A DNA stretch of 64,000 nt. Source: Dugong dugon (Eukaryota; Chordata; Mammalia; Sirenia; Dugongidae). The notes under the pieces are model-generated. The model was not told the DNA's origin, ran no database searches, and saw nothing but the letters and a program-made list of their open reading frames with translations. The number at the start of each line of letters is the position of its first letter. The first letter of the stretch is position 1. The DNA lies in the NCBI GenBank assembly GCA_030035585.1, contig CM057465.1:6919001-6983000 (forward strand), given 5' to 3'. Below are positions 33,849 to 45,400 of this stretch, one piece after another. Made by a program: the position numbers and the translations under genes.

Positions 33849-34675
33849 GGGGTAGGGGGTAGAGGACTCCTTGCCACTCCTGGTACAATGAACAGTTCTC
33901 TTTGATTTGAAAGTGGGGAAGCCTTAAGCTGGGCGGGGGACTCAGAGAACCAGGTACAGGTGAGTGAAGTAGGTGACACAGCACAAGTTCCAGGATGCCC
34001 CCTTCTCTGCTTCTTCTAATAGGACTCTGCAGGCAGTCACCCATCAACCAGCACTTACTGAATGCCTACTGTATACCAGGGCATGCACTCAGTGCATACC
34101 TGCAAACTAACTTACAAACCAACGCCAGAGATCCATTTAGCAGAGAAGGTCCAGAGTGGGTTGTGGAGCGTGGCTGGGGTCTGGGGTATGAGCTCCATCA
34201 TGTTAGCAAAATTTGGCTACTGTTTCTGGATGGGTGAGCGACAGAGTGCAGTTTAGTTACCCTCGGTCACCCCGACAGGGGAAAATAAACTGTTGATTCT
34301 GTGAGCCTCGTGTTCTCAGATGTATTTTTACCACTCAGACTCTATTTATAAAAGCCAGGTGCCAGTTCTGTGCTCAGCACCACAAACATGCCCACAGCCA
34401 GGACTCCGCTGCCCCTCTGGAGACTCAGTCGTGGCCAACAAGGCCAGATAGTGGGCTGTCCTCGTGTGGGGACCTGGGCTGAGCGCTGTGAGGACACAGA
34501 CGTGGACAGGATGCTGTTCCTGGCCCCGGGGAGCTTTCAGTAGTTGGGAAGACAGACAGATGAGGGTGGCACAAGGCAGGGAAAGCAAAACTGAGTGCTG
34601 TGGGAGCCAAAGGAGGTATGAGCTAGCTACACGGGGAGGTTATTAGTCCACCAAGCACTGGCTGACTGTTGGGTG
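33848..34675. other. No gene; L2 remnant
   Basis: An L2 3' end (-) lies at 34040-34100 (CACTTACTGAATGCCTACTG). The remainder shows nothing recognisable. Confidence 0.55.
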
Positions 34676-35010
34676 CTGTTATGGATCAAATTGTGTCCCC
34701 CAAAATATGAGTTGGAATCCTAAGCCCTATACTGTGGATGCGATCCTGTTTGGGAAGAGGGTTTTCATTGTTATATTAAGGAGGCCATATCAGTGTAGGG
34801 CAAATCCTAAACCTAATGACGTCTGAGTGATAAAAAGCAGCTTAGACAGAGACAAGCAAGCACCAGCTGAGGAAGACAGACGCCACGTGAAGATTGCCAA
34901 GGAACCAAGGAGCAGAAGCTGAAAGAGACAAGAGTCTTCCCCCAGAGTGGACACAGAGAGAGAGCCTTCTCCTAGAGCCGATGCCCTAATTCTGACTTCT
35001 AGCTTCCTGA
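34676..35010 (+). mobile_element. MaLR-like LTR, 3' truncated
   Basis: GTTATGGATCAAATTGTGTC start and the usual CTAATGACGTCTGAGTGATA and GAAGATTGCCAAGGAACC blocks match the LTR at 18465. It stops before the polyadenylation region. Confidence 0.7.
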
Positions 35011-35117
35011 ACAGAAGAAAGGCCTGGAGTATCCTGAGGGCACCAGGAAGGAGCCGCAGAGGGCTCTGAGCAGGGCGAGGATCGGGGGTCTCTGTCTGCC
35101 ATTCGGTACAAGCAGAG

Positions 35118-35625
35118 TGTCTTAGTCATCTAGTGCTGCTATAACAGAAATACCACAAGTGGATGGCTTCAACAAAGAGAAATTTATTCTCTCACAGTCT
35201 ACTAGGCTACAAGTCCAAATTCAGGGTGTCAGCTCCAGGGGAAGGCTTTCTCTGTCGGCTCTGGAGGGATGTCCTTGTCATCAGTCTCCCTTGTTCTGGG
35301 AGCTTCTCAGCACAGGAACCTCAGGTCCAAAAGACATGCTATGCTCCTGGCGCTGCTTTCTTGGTGGTATGAGGTCCTCCTGCCTCTCTGCTTGCTTCTC
35401 TCTTTTATGGCTCAGAAGAGATTGGTTTAAGACACTATCTAATCTTGTAGACCTCATCAATATAACTGCCACTAATCCATCTCATTACATCATAGTGACA
35501 GAATATGCAACACATAGAGAAATCACATCAGATGAGAGAAGGTAGACAATTATACAATACTGAGAACCATGACCTAGCCAAGGTGACAGATATTCTGGGG
35601 GGACACAATACAATCCATGACATAG
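35118..35625 (-). mobile_element. MaLR-like solo LTR, family E
   Basis: TCTAGTGCTGCTATAACAGA at the left and GGACACAATACAATCCATGA at the right are the reversed LTR ends. It is shorter inside (near 35450-35500) than the other copies. Confidence 0.8.
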
Positions 35626-36093
35626 AAGTTACAGACATTCCAGAGACAAACCTACTATTTATTTTTCTTCACAAACTCTGTCAACCCAAATGGGAACCTC
35701 GCAAAAGAAAAACATTAACCTATTGACTTTTTGTTGTTGTTATTGTTGTTAGGTGCCATTGAGTCTGCTCTGATTCATAGCAACCCTATGTACAACAGAA
35801 TGAAATTCTGCCCGGTCCCGCACCATCCTCATGATCGTTGTTATGCTTGAGCCCATTGTTGCAGCCACCGTGTCAATCCATTTTGTTGAGGGTCTTCCTC
35901 TTCTTCACTGACCCTTTACTTTACCAAGCATGATGTCCTTCTCCAGGGACTGGTCCCTCCTGATCACATGTCCAAAGTACGTGAGACGAAGTCTTGCCGT
36001 CCTCACTTCTAAGGCGCATTCTGGCTGTGCTCCCTCCAAGACAGATTTGTTCATTCTTCTGGCAGTCCACGGGATTTTCAGTATTCTCAGCCG

Positions 36094-36305
36094 AGTCCCT
36101 GGGTAGCACAAACGGTTAAGCGCTCTACTATTTGCCAAAAGGTTGGCAGTTCGAACCCACCCAGAGGCTCCCTGGGAGACAGGGCTGGTGATCGGCTTCT
36201 GAAAGGTCACAGCCTTGAAGATGCTATGGAGCAGCTGTACTCTGCACACATGGGGCCTCCAGGAGTCAGAACCAAATCAACTGCGCGGCAGCTAGCAACA
36301 GCCTA
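36094..36305 (+). mobile_element. AfroSINE form B inside RTE
   Basis: GAGTCCCTGGGTAGCACAAA start, B-box-like GGTTGGCAGTTCGAACCC, and a degraded end near GCGCGGCAGCTAGCAAC. Confidence 0.85.
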
Positions 36306-36401
36306 CTGAAAAGAAAAGCAGTAATTTACTGAGGGCTAGTCTCGTCTCATCAATATCCTTCACCAACACCGCAGTTCGAATGCATTAATTCTTCAGTCTC
36401 T

Positions 36402-36758
36402 TCTTTCTTTCTTTTTTTTAATTGTGCTTTAGGTGAAACTTCACAGAGGAAATTAATTTCTCATTCAACAATTTACACACAAATTGTTCTGCGACGTTGT
36501 TTGCAATACCCTCCATGTGTCAACACTCTCCCCTTCCACACCCCAACTCCCCGTTTCCATCCGTCCATTTTTCCTGCCCCTTCGTGCCTTCTCGTCATTG
36601 CTTTTGGGCAAGTGTTGCCCTTTTGGTCTGGTGGACGTGATGGGACGAAGAAGCGCTTTCCTCACGTGGGTTATTTGTGTTTAAACCTGACTAATCTTTG
36701 GCTGAAGGGTAAACTCTGGGAGTGGCTTCAGTTCTGAGTTAGCGGGGTGTCCAGGCCA
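36402..36758 (-). mobile_element. L1 3' UTR inside RTE
   Basis: The T-rich run at 36402-36420 is the reversed poly(A) tail, followed by GTGCTTTAGGTGAAACTTCA, the reverse complement of the L1 3' UTR end seen at 14320-14345. The upstream part of the 3' UTR differs from the 13812 copy. Confidence 0.75.
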
Positions 36759-37199
36759 TCTTCCTTATTCATTGTCCAGGTTTCACATGCATACGAGTCG
36801 ATTGAAAATACCACGGCTTGGATCAGGAGCACCTTAGTCCCCAAAGTGACATCCTCACTTCTTAGCACTTGAAAGAGGTCCTTTGCAGCAGGTTTGCCAA
36901 ATGCAATATATCGTCTGATTTCTTAACTGCTGCTTCCATGGATATTGACTGTGGGTCCACGTAGAATGGAATCTTTGACAACTTCAATTTCTTCACTGTT
37001 TGTCATAATATTGTTTAAGGGCCCATTGGTGAGGATTTTTGTTCTCTTCACACTCATGTATAATCCACACTGAAGGTTGTAGTCTTTTGCTTTCGTCAGT
37101 AAGTGCTTCGGGTTGCCTTTACTCACAAGCAAGATTGTGTTATCTGCACTGTACAGTGGGGTTAGTAATACCCCTGAAGCGGGGCTGATCACCACCAGC

Positions 37200-37578
37200 C
37201 TGCTAATCACCCTGCTCCCTGAGTTTATCACCTACATGTGGGCTCCACCCTATGTTAACACAAAAGTCATACTGGAGAAGGGTGGGTCCTGAGCCTATGT
37301 GATCCTATTTAAAAAAACCATAAAAAAGAGAAGAGGCACAGAGGGAAGGCGGCCATGTGGCGACTTAGTTATACTGCAGTGCAAGCCAAGGAGGAGCACC
37401 AGAAGCTGGGAGAGACATCAAGGATCTTCCCCAGAGCCTTCAGAGAAAACACGGCCCCGCCAACGTCCTGAATCCAGACGCCCAGAGCCTCCAGGATGGT
37501 GAGATGAAACATTTCTGTTCCTGTAAGCCATCCCGTCTGTGGTATGTAGTTATGGCCACCCCAGGAGATTAAAGTCAA
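37200..37578 (+). mobile_element. MaLR (MLT1-like) LTR, 5' truncated
   Basis: AGAAGGGTGGGTCCTGAGCC, then GAAGGCGGCCATGTGG and GTAAGCCATCCCGTCTGTGG follow MLT1 order. The 5' third is missing or unrecognisable (left boundary uncertain). Confidence 0.65.
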
Positions 37579-39382
37579 TGGAAGAAAAGATGACGTAAAA
37601 GAGCTGAGCCGATTTCAAAGGGTGGCTTCAGAAGAAAAAGTATTATGATGAAATGTGCAAAGACCTGGAGTTAGGAAACCAAAAGGGAAGAACATGCTCG
37701 CTATTTCTCAAGCTAAAAGAACTGAAGAAAAAAGTTAAGCCTCAAGGTACAATATTGAAGGAGTCTATGGGCAGAATATTGAATGATGTGGGAAGCATCA
37801 AAAGAAGATGGAAGCAATACATAGTCACTGTACCAAAAAGAATTGGTCAACATTCAGCCAGTTCAGGAGGTAGCATATGATCAAGAACCGATGGTACTGA
37901 AGGAAGAAGTCCAGGCTTCACTGAAGGCATTGGCAAAAAGCAAGGCTCCAGGAGGTGATACAATACCAACTGAGATGTTTTAAAAAATGGTGCCGTGCTG
38001 GAGATACTCACTCATCTATGCCAAGACATTGGAAGACAGCTACCTGTCCAACCGGCTGGAACGGATTCACAATTGTGCCCATTCCAAGGAAAGGTGATCT
38101 AACAGAATGCAGAAATTATTGAACAATATCATGAATATCGCACGCAAGTAAAATTTTGCTGAAGATCATTCAAAAGCAGCTGTAGCAGTATATCAACAGG
38201 GAACTGCCAAAAATTCAAGCCCAATTCAGAAGGTGACGTGGAACCAGGGATATCATTGCTGATGCCAGATAGATCCTGGCTGAAAGCATAGAATACCAGA
38301 AAGATACTTACCTGTGTTTTATTGACTATGCAAAGGCATTGACTGTGTGGCTCATAACAAATTATGGATAACATTGCAAAGAATGAGAATTCCAGAACAC
38401 TTAATAGTGCTCATGCGGAACCTATACATAGACCAAGAGGCAGTTGTTTGAACAAAACAAGGGGATACTGTGTGGTTTAAAGTCAGGAAAGGTGTGTGTC
38501 AGGGTTGTATCCTTTCACCATATCTATTCAATCTGTATGCTGAGCAAGTAGTCCAAGACCCTGGACCATGTGAAGAAGAACTTGGCATCAGAATTGGAGG
38601 AAGACTCATTAACAACCTGTGACATGCAGATGACACAATCTTACTTGCTGAAAGCCAAGAGGACTTGAAGTACTTACTGATGAAGATCAAAGACCTCAGC
38701 CTTCAGTATGGATTACACCTCAACATAAAGAAAACAAAAATCCTTACAACTGGATCAATAAGCAACATCATGATAAACGGAGAAAAGATTGAAGTTGTCA
38801 AGGGTTTCTTCATCAACAGCCACGGAAGTAGCAGTCAAGAATTCAGTGACATATTGCACTGGGCAATCTTCTGCAAAAGACCTCTTTAAAGTGTTAAAAA
38901 GCAAAGTTGTCACTTTGAGGAGTAAGCTACGCCTGACCCAAGCCATGGTATTTTCAATTGCCTCATATGCATGTGAAAGCTGAACAATGAATAAGGAAGG
39001 TCAAAGAAGAAATGATGCCTTTAAATTATGGTGTTGGCGAAGAATACTGACTATCCCACGGACTGCAAGAAGAACGAACAAATCTATCTTAGAGGATGTA
39101 CAGCCAGAACGCTCCTTAGAAGCAAGCATGGTGAGACTTTGTCTCATGTACTTTGGACATGTTATCAGGAGGGACCAGTCCCTGGAGAAGGACATCATGC
39201 TTGGTAAAGTACAGTGAAAAAGAGGAAGACCCTCAACGAGATGGATTGACACAGTGGCTTCACTGATGGTCTCAAACATACCAGTGATTGTGAGGATGTG
39301 TAGGACCAGGCATTGTTTCGTTCTGTTGTGCGTAAGGTCACTACGAGTCAGAACTGACTCGACGGCACCTAACAACAACAGG
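37579..39382 (+). mobile_element. RTE LINE, linker to 3' end, decayed
   Basis: The longest + strand copy. Linker at 37580-37860 (CKDLELGNQKGRT region), then the full RT region in several frames, the C-terminus (NKSILEDVQPERSLE, FGHVIRRDQSLEKD) and the 3' tail with GACTCGACGGCACCTAACAA then CAACA. In the RT core the catalytic segment reads with a stop before an HADD instead of YADD (about 38620-38634), and frameshifts are numerous. It is a pseudogene of a LINE. The tail defines the RTE 3' end used to interpret the SINEs. Confidence 0.9.
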
Positions 39383-39389
39383 TAACTAC

Positions 39390-39525
39390 TCTAGTATGAC
39401 CTCATGTTAACAATGGCATCTTCAAAGACCCTATTTCCAAACAAGGACACATCCACAGGTACAGGGGTTAGGACTCCAGCATATCTTTCTGGGGGATACT
39501 ATTCAATCCATGGCAGCATCTCATA
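39390..39525 (-). mobile_element. MaLR LTR fragment
   Basis: CTCTAGTATGACCTCATGTT, then TTCAAAGACCCTATTTCCAA and CTATTCAATCCATGGCAGC are the reversed 5' part of an MLT1-like LTR. Confidence 0.6.
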
Positions 39526-39651
39526 GAAAAGCTCTTGATAGGACATGAGATCCTAACCCCAGTCACGCAGGCTGAGTTCACTCAAGCTATGAAGTGAGTG
39601 AGCTCCAATCAATGGCAGAATTGTCATATTCCTGACTATTGAGAGGCAGAG

Positions 39652-39812
39652 GAGCCCTGGTGGCGCAGTGGTTAAGTGCCCGGCTGCTAACTGAAAGTCA
39701 GCAGTTCGAACCTACCAGCAGCCCAGTGGGAGAAAGATGTGGCAACCTGCTCTTGTAAAGAGTACAGTCTTGGGAACTCTATGGGGCAGTTCTACTCTGT
39801 CCTTTTTTTTAC
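39652..39812 (+). mobile_element. AfroSINE form A, 3' truncated and rearranged
   Basis: GGAGCCCTGGTGGCGCAGTG head is well kept. The middle has a form B-like piece (GGCAACCTGCTCTTGTAAAG), and it ends at GTTCTACTCTGTCC without the SINE end. Confidence 0.8.
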
Positions 39813-40150
39813 TAAGAGGTGGAGGTTGGAGAAATATGGTGAGTGCCTCTAGTGGAGACACTTCGTGGAGGAACTTCCTTATTGGAGACCATTTTCTTGG
39901 TGGGAAAACAGCACTTTCAGAAAAAAGGAAAATTGTGCTCAGAGCAAAGGCCCTGGACACTTCATGGTGTGTAGGGTTTGTCTGGTGCCTGGAGGATTGG
40001 GAGGGGGCAGCCCTGCCCCAGAAACATTTTCAGTTGCCTCGTCAGGACGTCTGAGGCATGGGTTGGGTACCAGGTGGACAACTCTCCAGGTAGAAACCAC
40101 AAATCCTGGTTCTAGTGCCTGGCACTCCATGCCATTTCCAGGTGACCATC
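39813..40150. other. No feature recognised
   Basis: Unique DNA starting with a run of eight T (39803-39810). Confidence 0.5.
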
Positions 40151-40151
40151 C

Positions 40152-40295
40152 AAAAACCAAACCCATTGCTGTCGACTCATAGCGACCCTGTAGGACAGAG
40201 AAGAACTGCCCCAGCGGGTTTCCAAGGAGCAGCTGGTGGATACAAACTGCCGACGTTTTGGTTAGCAGCTGAGCTCCTAAGCACTGCGCCTGAGT
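40152..40295 (-). mobile_element. AfroSINE form A
   Basis: AAAACCAAACCCATTGCTGT at the left and CTGAGCTCCTAAGCACTGCG at the right. The first bases of the head are missing. Confidence 0.85.
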
Positions 40296-40339
40296 AGGTC
40301 ATATTAGCTTCTCTGTACCTCAGTTTCCTTACCTGCAAC

Positions 40340-40548
40340 CCTACCAGTTACCAGGGAGTCGACTCTGGCTATGGTGACCCCATGTATGTCAGAGTAGAAC
40401 GGTGCTCCATAGGGTTATCAATGGCTGATGTTTTTAGAATCAGATCGCCAGGTCTCTCTCTGAGGTGCCTCTGGGTGGACTCGAACCTCCAAGCTTTCAA
40501 TGAGCAGCCGGGCATGTTAACAATTTGCACCGTCCAAGGACTCCTGGG
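40340..40548 (-). mobile_element. AfroSINE form B
   Basis: CCCTACCAGTTACCAGGGAG at the left and AATTTGCACCGTCCAAGGAC at the right. Complete. Confidence 0.85.
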
Positions 40549-41284
40549 GACGTGTAGCATGACAATCTAATCCTGCCCTTGCAGGCCTCCTGGAGCTGTT
40601 GGGGAGGTGAAATAGGCTGGAGTCCAAAAGGAGCAGGGCTGTGACAAAGCCAGATCAACCCATTTCTAAATGTACAATAGGTGTCCACAATCCCATATGT
40701 GCAATTCTGGAATCCAAACCATTCTGGAAGTATGTTTTCCAATAAGTTTGATGTCCAAACTCATTGGGTGGCAAACCTTGACCAGGACTGACATGAATCT
40801 ATTTATTGTTGTTCCTGTCCAACTTACTGTGAGTACCCATCTGTTTGCCTATGTCTCCACCAAGGCGTTTGATGACTTTACATCCCGCCGAGGATGTAAA
40901 AAAATGCTTGATATACGCACCATATTACTTTTCTAAAATCTCAGAAATTCTGGGTTACTGTGAATCGGAACGTACTCAGCCCTTTGCTGGGTGCCTGCTT
41001 GACACTGCTCAGTGTTCTCTTATCCTGAGGGGACCTTGGAGTAGAGGACTCAGGTAACACCTCCAAAACCACAGGCTGCTGGTAGGTGGGCTAGGAGCCG
41101 ACCCTGGGGCCTCTGCTCATCTTTTCCATCATCTGAAATGAAGGGCTTGGCGTGATAAACTCTGAGTCCTCTTTGGCACTTAAATTCCATGATTCTGAGA
41201 CAAGGCTTTAAACATCACAAAGGTACAGCATAATTATTGAAGAATTTACACCCCAAATGCCACCTACTCTTTTATTCTAGATGC
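40549..41284. other. No feature recognised
   Basis: Unique-looking DNA, about 0.7 kb. Confidence 0.5.
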
Positions 41285-41515
41285 ATTATTTTAAAAATTT
41301 TATTGTGGTAAAATACGCACAACATAAAATTTGACATTGTAACCATTTTTAAGTGTATGATCCAGTGACGCTGATTACATTCACATTGTTTTGCAACCTC
41401 CGCCAATATCTACTTCCAAAACTTTTTATCACCCCCTAAAACACTCTGCACCCATTAAGCAATGCCCCCCACCCCAGCCCCTGTAACCTCTAAACTGCTT
41501 TCTGTAAGATGCCTT
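41285..41515 (-). mobile_element. Old L1 (L1M-like) 3' UTR
   Basis: TTTATTGTGGTAAAATACGC and TTTGACATTGTAACCATTTT then GCACCCATTAAGCAATG are the reversed L1M 3' UTR, also seen at 53800-53960 and 63700-63850. Confidence 0.8.
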
Positions 41516-41605
41516 TTTTGAGCATTTACATGTGTCTGCTATCGTGTTAGGTGCTAGGATTATAATGATGGCTAAAACAGGACCCCTCTGTTCAAGTTGG
41601 TGAAA
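41515..41605 (-). mobile_element. L2 3' end
   Basis: TTTGAGCATTTACATGTGTC and GTTAGGTGCTAGGATTATAA are a diverged reversed L2 3' end. Confidence 0.5.
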
Positions 41606-41734
41606 CAGATGATGTCATAGGGTAAATTCAGTGGTCGGGTGAGTGGGTGGAAAGGGGCCAGTGACTGAGACAAGTGCAGAGAGGGCTTCTTAGCCCAGTA
41701 CCTGGCACTCAGTAAAAAAAAAAAAAAAAAAAAA

Positions 41735-41935
41735 AGCAAAAAACCCAGCTGCCATTCAGTTGGTTCCGACTCATGGTGACCCCATGTGTGTCAGAGTCTA
41801 GCTGTGCTCCATAGGTTTTCAATGGCTGATTTTTCAGAAGTGGATTTCTTCCCAGGTGCCTCTGGGTGGACTTGAACCCGCAACCTTTTTGTTAACAGTC
41901 TAGTGTGTTAACTGTTTGCACCACCCAGGGACCCC
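41735..41935 (-). mobile_element. AfroSINE form B
   Basis: Preceded by an A run at 41715-41735. AGCTGCCATTCAGTTGGTTC to TGTTTGCACCACCCAGGGAC. Complete. Confidence 0.9.
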
Positions 41936-42410
41936 AGCATACTGTGAGCCCTCAATAAGTGGTGATGACAATTCACTCTTCTGTGGGCGGGAGTCAGGAA
42001 AAGCTTCATCAAGGAGATGACATTTTAATTGGGGCTTAAAAGAAGGGTAGACATTTATTAGCTGGCCTGAAAGATGAGCCAACGCAAGGAGGTAAAAGGA
42101 CCACAGCTTGGAGGGACTGTGAAAGCTTAAGGAGCAGGCAGACCGGCCAGGGGATGAAGGGGCTCAAAGGCCAGGCGATGCTATTGACCCGGGTGCAACA
42201 AAGCTTTAGTGAGGCAGAGCCTGGTCAATTCAGGTTTTGGAGAGATGACTCCCACCGCATTGGAGGAATGGACTGGAGGGGAGAGAGGCAGGGTGGGAGG
42301 ACAGTGATGAGGCTGTGGATCAGCTGAGAGATGACGGGAACGGTGGGAGTAGGGCTGCTGAGCTTAGATGTGGCTCCAGAGAAGAGGACACTAGGATGAT
42401 GAATTAAGGT
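41936..42410. other. No feature recognised
   Basis: Unique-looking DNA, about 0.47 kb, purine rich around 42270-42300. Confidence 0.5.
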
Positions 42411-42411
42411 A

Positions 42412-42860
42412 CTGTTCTAGGCTGATTTGTGTCTCCCCAAAAAGACATGTTCAAATCCTAATGATCAGTCCCTGGGCATGTGGCCTTGTTTGGAGACAGC
42501 GCCTTTGCAGATGCACTTAGTTAAGTTCACATAACGTCCCACTAGAGTAGGCGGTTCCTAATCCAATAGACTAGTTCCTTATAAGAAAAGGAGACACACA
42601 GAGAGACGGGTACACAGGGAGACACGTGAGGATGGAGGCAGAGACTGGAGCGATGCATCTCCAAGCCCAGGATCGCCGGCCGTCGCCTGAAGACAGGAGA
42701 GAGGTCTGGAATAGATCCCCCCTCAGAGCCCTCAGCAGTAATCAGACTTGATGTCGGACTTCTACCCCCCAGGACTGCGACAGAACATACCTTTCTGTTG
42801 TTTTAAGCCCCTAGTTGGTGGTACTTTGTTACGGCAGCCCCAGGAGGCCGAGACAGGTAA
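42412..42860 (+). mobile_element. MaLR (MLT1-like) solo LTR
   Basis: TACTGTTCTAGGCTGATTTG start, TCCTTATAAGAAAAGGAGAC, then GTTGTTTTAAGCCCCTAGTT and TTTGTTACGGCAGCCCCAGG at the end. Confidence 0.8.
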
Positions 42861-43107
42861 GCAGGACTTGGTGTGTGTGCTGTGGGGCCTGAGAGAGGAA
42901 AGGATGACTCCAGCAGCCAGCCAATGGCATTGTTAAAACATTTACTGTGGTAAAGTATAGGCCCTTGGGGTGGGGTTGTTGTGTGTGGGATGGTGGCTCC
43001 ACTTGGTCACAGTGCGGGCGGGGAGAAATACGGACGCTGGAATTAACTGTAGACACTGCTCGTTGATATGGCCATTACCTATAGCCCCCCACCACCAAAA
43101 AAAAAAA

Positions 43108-43303
43108 AAAAATACTCATTGCTGTTGAGTCAATTCCAACTGGAGTCAAATCAGAGTAGAATGGCTCCAAAGGGTTCTTTTGGCTGTAATCTTTAGGGAA
43201 GCAGATTGCCAGGCCTTTCTTCTGCATCACCACTGGGTGGGTTTGAACTGCCAACCTTCAGGTTAGTTGATGAGTGCAAACCATTTGTGCCATCCAGGGA
43301 CCT
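43108..43303 (-). mobile_element. AfroSINE form C
   Basis: ACTCATTGCTGTTGAGTCAA at the left after a poly(A) run (43097-43112). CTTTTGGCTGTAATCTTTAG in the middle, TTTGTGCCATCCAGGGACC at the right. Confidence 0.85.
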
Positions 43304-43925
43304 TCTTTTCCAGAAATGGAGTATGTCTCTCTCTTAGCATCCATCCATCCATTCATTTGTTCACACCCTCATTCATTCACCCGGGAAGGGCCTGCTTCGC
43401 TCCAGGCACACGGGTCCTTTGGTCACCGCACTCCTCCTGTGCTCTGCCCACTGGCCAGCCTCAGAGCTGGCTCATGCTCCCGATGACAACCATCGTCACT
43501 GGGAGGCAGGGTGCCCCTGCACTAAGGACTCGAAGGGGAAGCTCTGCCTGGTGGGACTCCCGAGGGTCAAGAAAAGAAATGGTGTGTAGAAATGGAAAGT
43601 TTTTCAGGAAGGGTGGCACTGGAGATGGATTTTGGAGGATGAACAGGATTTTCAGAAGGGGGGCTATGAGGAAAGGGCTTTCCAGGTGGAGGGTGCAGCA
43701 TGAGCACAGGGAGGGAGCCAGGGTCTTTTGCCGCAGGAGATGGGACTTGACTTGCACTCTGGTCTTCTTCCACATAATCCAATTCTCCCATCGTCATCAC
43801 CATCAGAAGCACCCCAGCCCCGGGCCTTCGTTCCTCACTCAGGGAATAGGTACTTACGAAAAAGAGGGGCGTAGAGATGATCAACACTGTAACCCAAATT
43901 TAATGAACACAAAGCAGCAAACAGC
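43304..43925. other. No feature recognised
   Basis: Unique-looking DNA with a short CATC run near 43342. A 280-codon + frame (43267-44109) crosses from SINE through this stretch into another SINE, so it is not a gene. Confidence 0.55.
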
Positions 43926-44145
43926 AAAGCCCCTGGGTGGTGCAAATGATGAGCATGCTTGGCTGCTAACTGAAAGGTTGGCAGTTCAAGCCTACCCAGA
44001 GGCACCTTGGCAGAAAGGCTTGGTGACCTACTTCCGAAAGGTAACAGCCATTGAAAATCCTATGAAGCACAGTTCTGCTCTGACATGCCATGACTCGGAA
44101 TCAACTTGAAGGCAATTAGTTTGGTTTTTTGGGTTTTGCTTACTT
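43926..44145 (+). mobile_element. AfroSINE form B
   Basis: GCCCCTGGGTGGTGCAAATG to CTTGAAGGCAATTAGTTTGG. Complete with the TTGGTTTTTTGGG tail. Confidence 0.9.
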
Positions 44146-44149
44146 ACTC

Positions 44150-44348
44150 AACAGTTGCTGTTGAATCAGTTCCAACTCACGATGACCCCATGTGTGTCAG
44201 AGTAGAACTGCACTCCAGACGGTTTTCAGTGGCTGATTTTTTGAAAGCAGCTCACCAAGCCTTTCTGCCAAGGTGCCTCTGGGTGGATCTGAACTGCCAA
44301 CCTTTCGGTTTGCAGCCCCGTGCTTAACAGTTTGGGCCACCCAGGGCA
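44150..44348 (-). mobile_element. AfroSINE form B, facing the previous one
   Basis: ACAGTTGCTGTTGAATCAGT to CAGTTTGGGCCACCCAGGGC. The two SINEs stand tail to tail and could pair as an inverted repeat of about 200 bp. Confidence 0.9.
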
Positions 44349-45400
44349 CACAGCACTCAGATTCTCTGCAGTAGGACCCATTAGCAATCTGAGAGGTCAC
44401 GGACAACCTGAACATCTCTCTGCTGATTCAGTTACCATACATGACTGATAAAATCGCTGATCATTTGCTAAAAAGCCAGTGACATTTACAGAGATTACAG
44501 CGGGAATCCTCTCTCTCAAATTCTGTCTCCGGCTCTCTGAATGCTGGTCCCCAGGGCGGCCCACTTTGCCAGGCTAGTGTCCAGCCATCAAAAACACTGA
44601 GGCGGTGGGGCACCAGGCTGGGTTGGGCTGAACCTAGAAGTGGGAGGACCCCGAGCATCCAAGTTGGCCTTTCCTTTGCACCTGATGAGCCCCCTTCTCT
44701 CTGCTTGTTGTCAGATCAAATATATCCATGACCACTTAGAACATGTGCTGGTTTTCCATAAGATGACCAAACCCACAGCGATCTCTTACCGAAAACTTCC
44801 TAGAAGCTAGGTGCCAGGGTGCAGGGATGAGGGGCCCTCGGTGTTTGGGGGATCCGACAGACAAGTATAAATACTGTAATAGAGACCAGAACAACATTGG
44901 GGTCCTGACCTGGGGGTGGGGGTGGGGAAAGAATCCCAATAAATTTTGCCGGCAACAGAACTGTGTGGTTCACATTTGCGCCCGGTGACTGTGTGTCTGT
45001 GCATCCTTCCTGCGGTGGAGAAATACGAAGTTATAACAACTGAACAGCTGAAATCTTACTTTGAAATAGGACGGCACACTTCTCCCCAGCCTCTTTCAAG
45101 CATACGTGTGCCGCCAAGGAGGCACAAAGCACTCTGACGTGAATTGATGAGGATGGTGACTGCTTGGTGGCAATATCGACTGGCGACATTAACCTGGCGG
45201 TGGGGCTGGACTTCTGAAAGGCGACCTCGCCAGCTGTAGTTCTAATTGTTTTATGTCACGTTGCCCGCGCGTGTTTACGAGTTTTAACAACAGTCTTAAA
45301 AAGTCCAGTGACCTCTGTTGAGAGTTCGTGAGTGTAAAAGAAAAAAAAAAAAATCATTAAAGGCACAGCCGAGAGATCAATTTTCCTACTGTTTAAACAA
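44349..45400. other. Unique DNA upstream of the CpG island
   Basis: No repeat or exon recognised. CpG content begins to rise after about 45180 (GCGACCTCGCC, GCCCGCGCGTG). Confidence 0.5.

Larger units (their letters stand above)
35735..37160 (-). mobile_element. RTE LINE 3' half, broken by a SINE and an L1
   Basis: RTE sequence occupies 35735-36085 (tail and C-terminus), 36340-36400 and 36759-37160 (RT C-terminal half; the translated minus strand includes KAKDYNLQCGLYMSVKRTKILTNG). A form B SINE and an L1 3' UTR fill the gaps. The RT frame has stops. Confidence 0.8.

Noticed and set aside
43267-44109. 280-codon + frame as a gene
   Set aside because: It starts in the end of one SINE and finishes in another, and the middle has no recognisable domain.
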